Source: Rhodoplanes azumiensis
Lineage (GTDB): Bacteria; Pseudomonadota; Alphaproteobacteria; Rhizobiales; Xanthobacteraceae
Direction: 5' to 3'
Length of the DNA: 64,000 bases
Assembly: GCF_042682915.1 (NCBI RefSeq)
Contig: NZ_JBHUIW010000014.1
Span: 1-64,000, forward strand
Within the stretch, counting starts at the first letter, position 1. Each line of letters begins with the position of its first letter. Below are positions 48,601 through 56,628 of this stretch, one piece after another. Under the pieces are notes generated by a model. The model worked only from the letters and a program-made list of their open reading frames with translations, had not been told where the DNA came from and searched no databases. The translations under genes were made by a program, and so were the position numbers.

Positions 48601-50951
48601 CGGCGCGCCAGCGCCTGGCCATCCGGCGCGACCACCACCACGTCGAAGGTCGCGGTCTCGCCCTCGCCGAGCGAGCGGCCGGAGAACAAGGGCTTCACGC
48701 CGATCATCGGCCCTTCGGGAACGACCGGCAGCGTGATCTTGCGCTCGACCGCGCGGCCGCCCGTCTCCGCCATGCGGATCACGACCTGCGCCTCCAGGGG
48801 CCGGCTGGTCTCGGGCAGCTTCTCCAGCGTCACCGGGACGGTGGCGTGGCCCTTGTCGTCGGTCGCCGGGAGGTCGTCGAGCGTGATGCGGCTCGTATCG
48901 GCGTCCTGCTCGGCCTCGTCGTCGACCGTGCCGAACTGATAGCCCGGGAAGCCGGCGCGCTCCTTGGCCTCCTTGAGCGTCACCTCGCCGGACAACTCGA
49001 GATTGGAGGCCGGCGCGCCGTAGAGGAAGCGGCCGTCGACCGCGATCTCCACGGGCGTGCCCTTGGCGATGCCGGTCGCCTTGGTCGAGAGGTCGAACTC
49101 GATGCGGTCGGGCACGTAGTCCTCGACCATGAAGGTCGTCTCGCCGACCGGCGGACGCTTCGGATCCGTGTAGGCCTTGAGCCGCCACGTGCCGGTCGGC
49201 GCCGTGGAGACGATCGGCAGGTCGTAGGCGCGACCGCCGAGGCCCTGGTCGGCGACCACGGCGCGGCGATGCTCGACCCCGTCGGGGCGCTCGAAGACGA
49301 GGGTCAGCGGCACGCCCGCGGCGGCCACACCGAGGCCGTCGCGCAAGAGCGCCGTCACGTGCACGGTCTCGCCGGTGCGATAGACGCCGCGCTCGGTGAC
49401 CACGAAGGCGTCGAGGCCGGTCGGGGCCGCCCGGCCCTTCACGCCGCGATCCGAGAGATCGAAGGCCGGGGCCTTGAGGCTGAGGAAGCCGTAGTCGCGG
49501 CCGTTGTCGTTGACGCCGACGATCATCACGGGCGCGGCGCCACCTTCGCCGCGGGTCAGGCCCGCCTCGAAGACCGCGTGGCCGTCGGCGTCGGTCTTGC
49601 GGACCGCCAGCACCTCGTTGTTGCGGGCGACGAGCCGCACCTCGGTCTGCGGCTTGGGCTGGGCGGTCGCGAGCGAGTTGACGAAGACATGGATGCCGTC
49701 GCCGCCCGACATGGCGGACAGGCCGAGATCGGAGACCACGAACCACTGCGTCGCGAGCGCCGAATAATCGCTGTCGCTCGGGCCCTTGGTCTCGGCCGAC
49801 ATCACGTAGACGCCGGGCTTCAGATCGCCGACCGCCTGGGTCACCGGGAACGCCGTCGTCACCTCGGCATTGAGGGGCGACTGCACGGCGAGCTCGCCCG
49901 ACCACACTTTCGCGCCCTTGGTCTCGGCGATGCGCTCCAACTCGTAACGGTCGAGATTGCGCTCCAGATCCTCGCCCGCGACCGGGTCGACCAGGTTGCG
50001 GTCGCCGATCCGGTAGACGACGATGCTCACCGCCGAGGCGTTGACGGTGACGACCGGGATGCCCTGCTGGCCGGCGCGCGGCAGCACATAGGCCTTGCCG
50101 GAGAACCGCACGAACGGCTTGCGGTCGCGAACGTACAGATTGAATTCGGACGCCTTCTGAAGCGTCTCCTTGACGGTCGACGGCAGGCCGGGCCGGATCG
50201 TCACGGCGTAGCGCTCGCCGTGCTTGAGGCCCTCGACACAGAGCTGGCGGTCGTCCGCCGCGATGGCCGGCTTGTCGAGGCCGGCGACCGACACGAAGGG
50301 CGACAGATCCGTGCGCGGACCGGGCAACTCCTCGGAGAACTGGAAGCAGGCGCGCGGCGAGGCCGTATCGGCATCGACCGAGTAGTCGATCAGGCGGAAG
50401 CCGTGGTCGGTGCGCAACGTCTCGTAGCGGGCGCGGACGTCGGCGACCTCCTTCAGCTCCAGCGACAGGCGCAGCGCGTCGAGCGCCGGGCGCCAGACGC
50501 GCCGGTCCGCATAGGCGCGGCCGACCAGCACCAATGCGTCGGCCTCCTCGGCCGGCGTCGTCGCGCGCTGATAGGCGATGTAGGCGGCGGTGGCGCCGCG
50601 CTCCCACAAGGTATTCTGCTCGCGGCTGTCGGCCCCCTTCACCTGCAGGACGGCGCGCGACAGGCGCAGCCAGTTCGAGGCGACGTCGGGCGCCGCGGTG
50701 ACGAGCTGGCCCAGCACGGTCAAGGCCGTGCGGGTGTCGTTGCGGGCGAGCGCCGCCTCGGCGTCGCGGCGGAGCTGGTCCGGCGACTTGGTGACGCTGC
50801 CGGCGTCCTTCTTGATCTGTGCCTCGAGGCGCAGCGCGCCGTCGGCGAGCTCGTCGCGCTGGAACGCTTTTTCAGCGGCCACGGCCGGAATGGACAGGAC
50901 GAACGGCAGGAAGAGCAGCGCCACGGCGGCGGCGCGGAGACGGGCGAGCAT
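45693..50951 (-). CDS. yfhM: Alpha-2-macroglobulin family protease inhibitor (YfhM-like)
   Basis: This 1752-residue secreted protein is built of MG domains, a bait-region-type segment and a thioester domain. The thioester motif GCSEQ is intact, with Cys near residue 1303, so it should trap proteases covalently. The leader MLARLRAAAVALLFLPFVLSIPAVAAEKAF looks like a signal-peptidase I signal without the lipobox of E. coli YfhM, which suggests a soluble periplasmic form or an uncleaved anchor. The start at 50951 follows GGGAGG; 26 upstream codons are not used. pbpC follows seven bases later. Confidence 0.93.
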   Translation of the reverse strand: MLARLRAAAVALLFLPFVLSIPAVAAEKAFQRDELADGALRLEAQIKKDAGSVTKSPDQLRRDAEAALARNDTRTALTVLGQLVTAAPDVASNWLRLSRAVLQVKGADSREQNTLWERGATAAYIAYQRATTPAEEADALVLVGRAYADRRVWRPALDALRLSLELKEVADVRARYETLRTDHGFRLIDYSVDADTASPRACFQFSEELPGPRTDLSPFVSVAGLDKPAIAADDRQLCVEGLKHGERYAVTIRPGLPSTVKETLQKASEFNLYVRDRKPFVRFSGKAYVLPRAGQQGIPVVTVNASAVSIVVYRIGDRNLVDPVAGEDLERNLDRYELERIAETKGAKVWSGELAVQSPLNAEVTTAFPVTQAVGDLKPGVYVMSAETKGPSDSDYSALATQWFVVSDLGLSAMSGGDGIHVFVNSLATAQPKPQTEVRLVARNNEVLAVRKTDADGHAVFEAGLTRGEGGAAPVMIVGVNDNGRDYGFLSLKAPAFDLSDRGVKGRAAPTGLDAFVVTERGVYRTGETVHVTALLRDGLGVAAAGVPLTLVFERPDGVEHRRAVVADQGLGGRAYDLPIVSTAPTGTWRLKAYTDPKRPPVGETTFMVEDYVPDRIEFDLSTKATGIAKGTPVEIAVDGRFLYGAPASNLELSGEVTLKEAKERAGFPGYQFGTVDDEAEQDADTSRITLDDLPATDDKGHATVPVTLEKLPETSRPLEAQVVIRMAETGGRAVERKITLPVVPEGPMIGVKPLFSGRSLGEGETATFDVVVVAPDGQALARRGLKYELLKVDTRYQWYRADGAWSYEAVKSTKRVADGTLDVAPGQPGRIAAPVEWGRYRLDVSSSDPDGPTTSISFDAGFFAEASADTPDLLEIALDKPEVKAGDTLGVSVTARAAGRVRLSVIGDRLITSVTQEVPQGTTQIRLAVGPDWGTGAYVVATHLRPLDAQAKRMPGRAIGVQWLAVDRASKTLQVTLATPQLMRPNTTLRVPVTIAGLSGGAGQAVQEARITVAAVDVGILNLTGYKPPAPDEHYLGQRRLSADLRDLYGHLIDGMQGTVGAIRSGGDGGAAELSGSPPTQPPVALFSGVVPVGPDGKAEVTFDIPAFAGTVRVMAVAWSAGKVGRASTDVTVRDPVVLTATLPRFLLTGDRSTVQLELDNVEGRAGDYRVAASVEGPAQIGGQAGPGTAPQSVRMAAKQRASLSLPITATAAGTAIVKIAVTGPDDFALERTYPLAVKPATQIATRRTVRTIAKGESLSLGADLFGDLVPGTGGLALSVGPSTALDAATLLKALDRYPFGCSEQITSRALPLLYVNELSVEAHLALDQDADQRIRDSIDRLLARQDSSGSFGLWGVGGNDVWLDAYVTDFLTRARERGFVVPDTAFKLALERLKNYVVNAPEPGKEGARDLPYALYVLARNGEAPVGDLRYIADTKLGEFATPTAKAQIGAALAMLGDRVRAERVFAAAVQAIEPPKVLEFGRPDFGSSLRDAAAVTALAAESNAAASLLPAALKGVEEARARSFYTSTQENAWMVLAARALSKSVPLSIEVAGSARKSPLYRAFRPADLATPLRVTNTGDGPVQAVVSVSGAPLVPEPAADKGFRIERTYYTLSGEKVDATKARQNQRFAVVLKITEPQPQYGRVLVVDPLPAGFEIDNPRLVSSGETGALDWIQDAAEPDKAEFRDDRFSAAFTRNAKSPALFTVAYVVRAVSPGRYVLPQAYVEDMYRPDRFGRTGTGTVEVSVSRQ

Positions 50952-51354
50952 CGAACGACCTCCCTGGCCCACGCGCGCCTTGATGCGCACCCGCGGGCAT
51001 CCCCCGGACCGCAAGGCCGGGTCCGACACGCCACCGGTCCGCGAGAATCATGACCGGCGGATGGCGGTAAACGTGGCGGTATCGTAGACGTGATCGGCGG
51101 CGCGCACGCCCCGCCACCGGCTTGGTATCTTGGGCACGGCGGAAGGTTCGAGAGGCGGGTCACGTCTTCCTTCTCCCCGCGGGCGGGGAGAAGGTGGCTC
51201 GCCGCGCGGCGGCGAGTCGGATGAGGGGGCGCATCCGTATCCACGAAACGCCCCCTCACCCGGATTTCCCGCGCGGGCGCGTGAAATCCGACCTCTCCCC
51301 GCGCGGCGGGGAGAGGCTTTAGGAAGCCCACGCGATACCGCGGCGCAGCCGCCC
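50952..51354. other. Intergenic region with family 3 repeat
   Basis: This 403-bp gap lies between the macroglobulin start and the aldehyde dehydrogenase stop. About 150 bp is a dispersed repeat (51165-51318). The remaining part next to 50951 should contain the promoter of the macroglobulin-pbpC operon, but I cannot define it. Confidence 0.5.
51165..51318. repeat. Dispersed repeat, family 3, copy D
   Basis: It begins CTTCCTTCTCCCCGCGGGCGGGGAGAAGG, continues GGATGAGGGGGCGC, and ends CCCCTCACCCGGAT…CCTCTCCCCGCGCGGCGGGGAGAGG. It is closely similar in layout to copy C in the nuo operon at 18737. Confidence 0.75.
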
Positions 51355-52797
51355 TCACGCCAGCGTGTAGCTGGTCTTCACCGTGGTGTAGAACTCGACG
51401 GCGTAGTGGCCCTGCTCGCGCGGGCCGTAGCTCGAGCCCTTCCGGCCGCCGAACGGGACGTGATAGTCGACGCCGGCGGTCGGCAGGTTCACGTTGACCA
51501 TGCCGGCGTCGGAGTTGCGCTTGAAGTGCGTCGCGTGCTTGAGGCTGGTCGTGCAGATGCCGGACGACAGGCCGAACACGCTGTCGTTCGCAACGGCCAG
51601 CGCCTCGTCGTAGTCCTTCACGCGCAGCACCGCGGCGACGGGGCCGAAGATCTCCTCGCGGACGATCTGCATGTCGGGCGTGCACTCGGTGAACAGCGCC
51701 GGCTGCAGATAGAAGCCCTGCTTGTCGCGGTTGAGCCGCTCGCCGCCCCAGACGAGCTTGGCGCCCTCCTTCTGACCGATCGCGATGTAGCGCAGATCCT
51801 GGTCGAGCTGGCTCTGGTCGACCACCGGGCCGATGTTCGTGCCGGGCTTCAGCGCGTCGTCGACCACGAGCTGCTTCATGCGCTCGACCAGACCCTCGAC
51901 GAAGCGGTCGTGGATGCCCTCGGTGACGACGAGGCGGGTGCCGGCCGTGCAGCGCTGGCCGGTCTGGTAGAAGGCGCCGTTCGCCGCGCATTCGACCGCG
52001 ACGGCGAGGTCGGCGTCGTCGAGGATCACGAGCGGGCTCTTGCCCCCCATCTCGAGCTGCACCTTCTTCATCACCGGCGCCGTGACGGCGGCCTGGGCGA
52101 TCTTGCGGCCGGTGCCGACCGAGCCCGTGAACGAGATCGCGGCAACGTCGTCGTGGCTCAGGAGAACCTCGCCGATCTCCGAGCCGCGGCCCATGACGAG
52201 GTTGAACACGCCGTTCGGGATGCCGGCGCGGGCGATGATGTCGGCGAGCGCCCAGGCGGAGCCCGGCACCAGATCGGCCGGCTTGATGACGACGCAGTTG
52301 CCGTAGGCGAGCGCGGGCGCGATCTTCCAGGCCGGAATGGCGATCGGGAAGTTCCACGGCGTGATCATGGCGACGATGCCGACCGGCTCGCGCGTCACGT
52401 CGACCTCGATGCCGGGCCGCGTGGACGCGAATTTTTCACCCGCGAGCCTGACGGCCTCTCCGGCGAAGTACCCAAAAATCTGGCCGGCGCGCGTCACCTC
52501 GCCGATGCCGTCGGCGAGCGTCTTGCCCTCCTCGCGGGCGAGCAGGCGGCCGAGCTCCTCCTTGCGGGCGAGGATCTCGGTGGAGACGCGCATCAGGATC
52601 TCGTAGCGCTCGTGCGGATTGGAGCGCGCCCAGGCCGGGAACGCCGCCTTGGCGGCCGCGATGGCGGCTTCCGCCTCGGCCCGGCCGGCGCGGGCGTACT
52701 CGCCCACCACGTCGGAGACGTCCGACGGGTTGATGTTGGGCGCGGCGTTGCCGGCAGGCGTCCACGCGCCGCCGATGAAGTTCTGATGCACGGTCAT
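51355..52797 (-). CDS. Aldehyde dehydrogenase, probable alpha-ketoglutaric semialdehyde dehydrogenase
   Basis: This 480-residue NAD(P)-dependent dehydrogenase has TPWNFPIAIPAWKIAPAL, FTGSVGTGRKIAQ (cofactor loop), LEMGGKSPL (general-base Glu, about 254) and GQRCTAGTRLV (catalytic Cys, about 289). The sequence resembles the group that oxidises 2,5-dioxopentanoate to 2-oxoglutarate at the end of the pentose/sugar-acid pathways. That specificity is inferred. A sugar-acid-type dehydratase lies at 61348 but not adjacent. Confidence 0.8.
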   Translation of the reverse strand: MTVHQNFIGGAWTPAGNAAPNINPSDVSDVVGEYARAGRAEAEAAIAAAKAAFPAWARSNPHERYEILMRVSTEILARKEELGRLLAREEGKTLADGIGEVTRAGQIFGYFAGEAVRLAGEKFASTRPGIEVDVTREPVGIVAMITPWNFPIAIPAWKIAPALAYGNCVVIKPADLVPGSAWALADIIARAGIPNGVFNLVMGRGSEIGEVLLSHDDVAAISFTGSVGTGRKIAQAAVTAPVMKKVQLEMGGKSPLVILDDADLAVAVECAANGAFYQTGQRCTAGTRLVVTEGIHDRFVEGLVERMKQLVVDDALKPGTNIGPVVDQSQLDQDLRYIAIGQKEGAKLVWGGERLNRDKQGFYLQPALFTECTPDMQIVREEIFGPVAAVLRVKDYDEALAVANDSVFGLSSGICTTSLKHATHFKRNSDAGMVNVNLPTAGVDYHVPFGGRKGSSYGPREQGHYAVEFYTTVKTSYTLA

Positions 52798-52905
52798 GGG
52801 GTCTTCGTTTCTTGCGGTTGGGGGCGCCGGATCATAGTGGCCCGGGCCGGCATGGCAATGCGGCCCGGGCGACGTGGTCCTGGCGGGTGCGAGCGACGCC
52901 TCGCG

Positions 52906-53922
52906 TCAGCACGTCTTCTCGGCGACTCCGGCTTCCGAGAACGTCGCCATGCCGGCGTGGCAGGAGAGCGCGGCGCGGGCGAGCAGCATCGCGACGGCCG
53001 CCCCGGTCCCCTCCCCGAGCCGCATGCCGATGTCGAGCAGCGGCACCAGGCCGAGCGCCGGCAGAAGCGCCTTGTGGCCGGGCTCGCCCGAGCAGTGGGC
53101 GGCGCGGCAATGGGCGAGCGCGTCGGACGCCATCCGGGCGAGCGGCAGCACGGCGGCACTGGCGATGTAGCCGTCGAGCAGCATCGGGATGCGGTGGCGG
53201 CGCGCCGCGAGCGTCGCCCCCATCATGGCGGCGAGCTCGCGGCCGCCGAGCGCGGCGGCGATCGCCAGCGGGTCGGCGACCTTGGCGCCGTGACGGGCGA
53301 GCCCCGCCTCGACGGCGTCGCGCTTGCGCGAGAGACCGTGGTCGTCGACGCCGCTGCCGCGGCCGACCCAGCGGGCCGCGCCGCCGCCGAGCAGCGCGGC
53401 GCACAAGGCGGCCGCCGCCGTGGTGTTGCCGATGCCCATCTCGCCGACCGCGAACAGGTCGAGGTCGGGCGCGACCGCCGCGTAGCCGGCCGACACGGCG
53501 GCCAGGAACTCGCCCTCGTCCATGGCGGGCGCCTTGGTGAAGTCGGCGGTCGGCCGGTCGAGGTCGAGCGGCACGACGGTCAGGGTGGCGCCGGCCGTCT
53601 CGGCGAGACGATTGATCGCAGCGCCGCCGGCGGCGTAGTTCGCCACCATCTGGGCCGTGACCTCGATCGGGAAGGCCGAGACGCCGCGCGCCGCGATGCC
53701 GTGATTGCCGGCGAAGACGGCGATCGACACCTGGTCGAGCCTGGGGATCGCCCGGCCCTGCCAACGGGCGAGCCAGACGGCGAGATCCTCGAGCCGGCCC
53801 AGGCTGCCGGGCGGCTTGGTGAGCACGGCCTGGCGCGCCAGCGCGGCCGCGGCGGCGGCCTCGTCGCCGGCCGGCAGGTCGCGACAGGCGGCGCGGAGGT
53901 CGTCTAGAGTGGAGAAGATCAA
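52906..53922 (-). CDS. cobT: Nicotinate-nucleotide--dimethylbenzimidazole phosphoribosyltransferase
   Basis: This 338-residue enzyme makes alpha-ribazole phosphate for the lower ligand of B12. Signatures include LTKPPGSLGRLEDLA, FAGNHGIAARGVSAFP, EMGIGNTTAAAAL and GMRLGEGTGAA with the catalytic Glu. I propose a TTG start at 53922, preceded by AAGGAC. It gives the usual family length and leaves 16 bp to the divergent cobS start. Longer frames would overlap cobS. Confidence 0.92.
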   Translation of the reverse strand: MIFSTLDDLRAACRDLPAGDEAAAAAALARQAVLTKPPGSLGRLEDLAVWLARWQGRAIPRLDQVSIAVFAGNHGIAARGVSAFPIEVTAQMVANYAAGGAAINRLAETAGATLTVVPLDLDRPTADFTKAPAMDEGEFLAAVSAGYAAVAPDLDLFAVGEMGIGNTTAAAALCAALLGGGAARWVGRGSGVDDHGLSRKRDAVEAGLARHGAKVADPLAIAAALGGRELAAMMGATLAARRHRIPMLLDGYIASAAVLPLARMASDALAHCRAAHCSGEPGHKALLPALGLVPLLDIGMRLGEGTGAAVAMLLARAALSCHAGMATFSEAGVAEKTC

Positions 53923-53938
53923 CGGTGAGTCCTTTTCG

Positions 53939-54730
53939 ATGACCAGCACTTTGGAAAACGGCAACAGCCTGCGCGACTGGCAGAACGACCTGCGCGTCGC
54001 GGTCTCGCTGCTCACCCGCATCCCGATGGCCCATCCGGACGGGCCGGCGCCCTCTTACCTCGCCCGGGCCATGCGAGTCTTCCCGCTCGTCGGCGCCGGA
54101 ATCGGGGGCGTCGTCGGGATCGCCTATCTGGGGCTGCTCCTCGTCGGCGTGCCGCATCTGCCGGCCGCCGCCCTGGCGCTCGGGGTGAGCGCGCTCGTCA
54201 CCGGCGCCCTGCACGAGGACGGCCTCGCCGACACGGGCGACGGCTTCGGCGGTGGCCACGACAAGGCGCGAAAGCTCGAGATCATGCGCGACAGCCGGCT
54301 CGGCACCTACGGGGCCGTGGTGCTGCTGGTGAGCTTCGCGACGCGGGTGTTCGCGCTCGCCGCCCTGCCGCTGGTCGCCGTGCTGCCCGTGCTGGTGACG
54401 GCGAACGCGCTCGGCCGCGCCGCCATCCCGGCGCTCGCCTTCAAGCTGCCGCCGGCCCGCACCGACGGGCTCGGCGCCCGGGCCGGCGCACCGACCAAGA
54501 CCGTGGTGGCGACCGCCGCCGTCATCGCTCTGGTGATCACGCTGGTGATGCTGCCGATCAAGGAGGCGCTGCTCTCGGTCCTGGCCGCCGCGGCGGCGGC
54601 CGCCGCCGTCGCCCATCTGGCCCAGCGACAGATCGGCGGCCAGACCGGCGACGTGCTGGGCGCCGCCGAGCAGGCCGCCGAGGTCGCCGTGCTGGTGCTG
54701 TGCGCGGCCCGCTTCGGCACCGGGACGTGA
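53939..54730 (+). CDS. cobS: Adenosylcobinamide-GDP ribazoletransferase (cobalamin synthase)
   Basis: This 263-residue integral membrane enzyme joins alpha-ribazole and adenosylcobinamide-GDP. The metal/substrate motif EDGLADTGDGFGGGHDKARKLEIMRDSRLGTYG is near residue 85; the rest is hydrophobic with about six helices. It is divergent from cobT, with start codons 16 bp apart, and overlaps the following cobC-type gene. No cobalamin riboswitch core is visible upstream. Confidence 0.93.
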   Translation: MTSTLENGNSLRDWQNDLRVAVSLLTRIPMAHPDGPAPSYLARAMRVFPLVGAGIGGVVGIAYLGLLLVGVPHLPAAALALGVSALVTGALHEDGLADTGDGFGGGHDKARKLEIMRDSRLGTYGAVVLLVSFATRVFALAALPLVAVLPVLVTANALGRAAIPALAFKLPPARTDGLGARAGAPTKTVVATAAVIALVITLVMLPIKEALLSVLAAAAAAAAVAHLAQRQIGGQTGDVLGAAEQAAEVAVLVLCAARFGTGT

Positions 54731-54738
54731 CCCTGGAC

Positions 54739-55308
54739 ATGACCCGGACCGAACAGCATCTCTGGCTGATCCGGCATGCCCCGGTGGCGGGCCCGCGCGA
54801 CGTCATCCACCCGCCCGAGGCGCCGGCCGACCTCGCCGACACGGCCCGCTTCGCAGCGCTGCGCAAGGCCCTGCCCGCCGATGCGCCGGCCTACGCCTCG
54901 CCGGCGCAGCGCACCGTCGACACGGCCCACGCGCTCGGCCTCGACCCGATGCTGCAGAGCGATTTTCGCGAGCAGGGCTTCGGCGAGTGGACCGGGCGCA
55001 CCCATGCCGATCTCGAGGCGGAGTTCGGCGACGGCTACGCGACCTTCTGGCATTCGCCGGCGCGCCGACGCCCCCCCGGCGGCGAGAGCTTCGTCGACCA
55101 GATCGAGCGGGTGCGCCGCGGCCTCGCCCAGCTTCCGGCCGGCGACACCGTGCTGGTCGTCCATTCCGGCACCATCCGGGCGATTCTCGCGATCGCGCTG
55201 GAGACGACGCCGGAGGCCGCGCTGCGCTTCGTCGTCGCGCCGTTGTCGCTGACCCGCATCGACCGCATCGCCGGCAGCTGGCGCATCCGCTTCGTCAACC
55301 GGCGCTGA
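54739..55308 (+). CDS. cobC: Histidine phosphatase, probable alpha-ribazole phosphatase
   Basis: This 189-residue phosphoglycerate-mutase-like phosphatase has the phosphohistidine motif LIRHAP at residue 12, EQGFGEWTGRTHADLE and the second His in VVHSGTIRA. Its place after cobS indicates the CobC role of removing the phosphate from alpha-ribazole 5'-phosphate. A GTG at 54727 overlaps the cobS stop (GTGA) and is an equally possible start. Confidence 0.82.
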   Translation: MTRTEQHLWLIRHAPVAGPRDVIHPPEAPADLADTARFAALRKALPADAPAYASPAQRTVDTAHALGLDPMLQSDFREQGFGEWTGRTHADLEAEFGDGYATFWHSPARRRPPGGESFVDQIERVRRGLAQLPAGDTVLVVHSGTIRAILAIALETTPEAALRFVVAPLSLTRIDRIAGSWRIRFVNRR

Positions 55309-55761
55309 CCGCCGCCGCCCGAGATGCGCCTCGGCCGACCGCGACGCTCGCCGCTCACGGTTGCGCTCAAGGCGCCTCGCCGACCACACCGGTATCTCTC
55401 CGGCCTGGAAGATTACATCATGTAAGGTTTTGGAGAACCCTCACCAGAACGTCGTATTTCCTTTCCAGATACATTTTTATAAACTTTTTTCATTGGGCCG
55501 AAGGACGCGACGAGTTCTCGATCGGCCGTGACGTGATGCCGGTCTCGATGTCGTCGGTCTCGATGTCGTGACGGCTGTAGCGCTGTGCGCGACGCAATGT
55601 CGTTCGCAGTGATCGATTCCGCTTCGGCCTTCCCGCCGAGACCCTGTCTCTCCGCGGGGGTGCCTCTTCATCGGCACAGCCGGTTTTTCTGGCGTGCGCC
55701 TGAACCGCAAAGAGCCAACTCCGCCGCATCGCGCCCCGCGACCGCGGCCAGGGAGAGCATG
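55309..55761. other. Intergenic region with AT-rich island and direct repeat
   Basis: This 453-bp gap has no convincing gene. It has an AT-rich island (about 55453-55493, with TTTTTATAAACTTTTTTCATT), a 13-base palindrome TTACAT-C-ATGTAA (55413-55425) and two copies of the 15-mer CGGTCTCGATGTCGT (55540-55569). The island may contain the promoter of the small secreted protein gene or a transcript end for cobC, but no clear -35/-10 pair or hairpin is present. Confidence 0.4.
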
Positions 55762-56043
55762 ATGCGCGTCACGTTCTCGACCGCCGTCTTCGCCTGCGTC
55801 GTCGCCGCCCAGGCTTTCGCCATGGACAAGCCCGCGACGCACGCGCCGTCCGGACCGGACTGGGACAGCTGCTACGATCTGGGCTGGAACCGCGGCGTCC
55901 ATGTCGAGCTCGGCGAGCTGCCGGGCTGGATGGAGGCGTGCCTTTCCGGACAGATTCCGTTCGACGCGACCGAGGCGACGGCGGCAAGCCGAACGAAACG
56001 GACGCACCGCCACGCGCGCTCGCACCGGCCGCACCATTCCTGA
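55762..56043 (+). CDS. Small secreted protein with two cysteines, unknown function
   Basis: This 93-residue protein has a clear signal peptide (MRVTFSTAVFACVVAAQAFA) and a short mature part. Its core, DWDSCYDLGWNRGVHVELGELPGWMEACLSGQ, contains two Cys that could form a disulfide; it ends in a basic His/Arg-rich tail (KRTHRHARSHRPHHS). Of two adjacent ATGs (55759 and 55762) I take the second, six bases after GGGAG. I recall similar short exported proteins in Hyphomicrobiales but no function. Confidence 0.7.
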   Translation: MRVTFSTAVFACVVAAQAFAMDKPATHAPSGPDWDSCYDLGWNRGVHVELGELPGWMEACLSGQIPFDATEATAASRTKRTHRHARSHRPHHS

Positions 56044-56111
56044 GCGCCACCACTCCTGAGCGCCCTGCCCGGCGGGTTCCCGTGAGGCCGCCTCCTTGCG
56101 CCCCGAGCCGG

Positions 56112-56187
56112 TGGCGACCCCGGCAGGATTCGAACCTGCGACCAACAGCTTAGAAGGCTGCTGCTCTATCCACTGAGCTACGGGGCC
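56112..56187 (-). tRNA. tRNA-Arg (anticodon TCT)
   Basis: This is a 76-base gene with an encoded CCA end. The acceptor stem GGCCCCG pairs with CGGGGTC, followed by discriminator G. The D-arm contains TAGCTCAGTGGATAGAGCA. The anticodon stem-loop CAGCC-TTCTAAG-CTG places TCT as anticodon, and the T-arm contains GGTTCGAATCC. It reads AGA/AGG Arg codons. Confidence 0.96.
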
Positions 56188-56628
56188 GACAGAGCGCGAG
56201 ACGACCGGGCCGGCGGGACGACTGCACTGACGCGACGCGCGTGCCGACCTGGTCGCTCAGGACCGGTCGCGCGGCCGCAGTGTCCTATAGCCGATCCCGG
56301 CCGGGGCGCGCCAGCCCGGCGCCCGCGCGAGGTCGCCGAGGCCGGAGCCACCGACCGCCGATCGCCCGACCAGGGCTCACCAGCCTGCGCGGGACGAGCG
56401 ATGGACGACAAGGGACGTCCCGGGATGATCGATCGAAGTCGGTGAAAACGTTTTCACCGACTTCGTAGGGGGAGCTCCGGGGCGCGCTCCACGGGGAATG
56501 CTCCGGGGCGGGCTCGGAGTCGCTCGCCGCGACGCGACCGCTTCAGGCGCCTCGTCGGCCCGAGACATCGGCCCGGCGACTTGCCGGTCGACCCCGGCGC
56601 CTTCCGCCCCGCCGCCGCCCCCGCCTCC
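56188..56628. other. Intergenic region between tRNA-Arg and pfk
   Basis: I find no gene in these 441 bp. The tRNA promoter should lie just above 56187 on the minus strand. The notable feature is the 32-base palindrome at 56434. Confidence 0.5.
56434..56465. repeat. Perfect 32-base palindrome
   Basis: CGAAGTCGGTGAAAAC is followed directly by its exact reverse complement. The centre, GAAAACGTTTTC, resembles LacI-family operators. It lies about 160 bp past the pfk stop and about 250 bp upstream of the tRNA. No T-tract follows on either strand, so it is not a typical intrinsic terminator. Confidence 0.75.

Noticed and set aside
45513..51053. Open plus-strand frame of 1846 codons antisense to the alpha-2-macroglobulin gene
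   Set aside because: It is rich in Arg, Gly, Ala, His and Asp with no domains and mirrors the codon pattern of the opposite gene. Such frames are expected in very GC-rich DNA.
53705..53938. Longer N terminus for cobS
   Set aside because: It would overlap cobT almost entirely in antisense. The ATG at 53939 begins at the usual family start.
53900..53940. Cobalamin riboswitch before the cob genes
   Set aside because: There is only 16 bp between the divergent starts and no B12-box sequence was seen in the flanks.
56434..56465. Intrinsic terminator at the 32-base palindrome
   Set aside because: No T-tract follows the stem on either strand.
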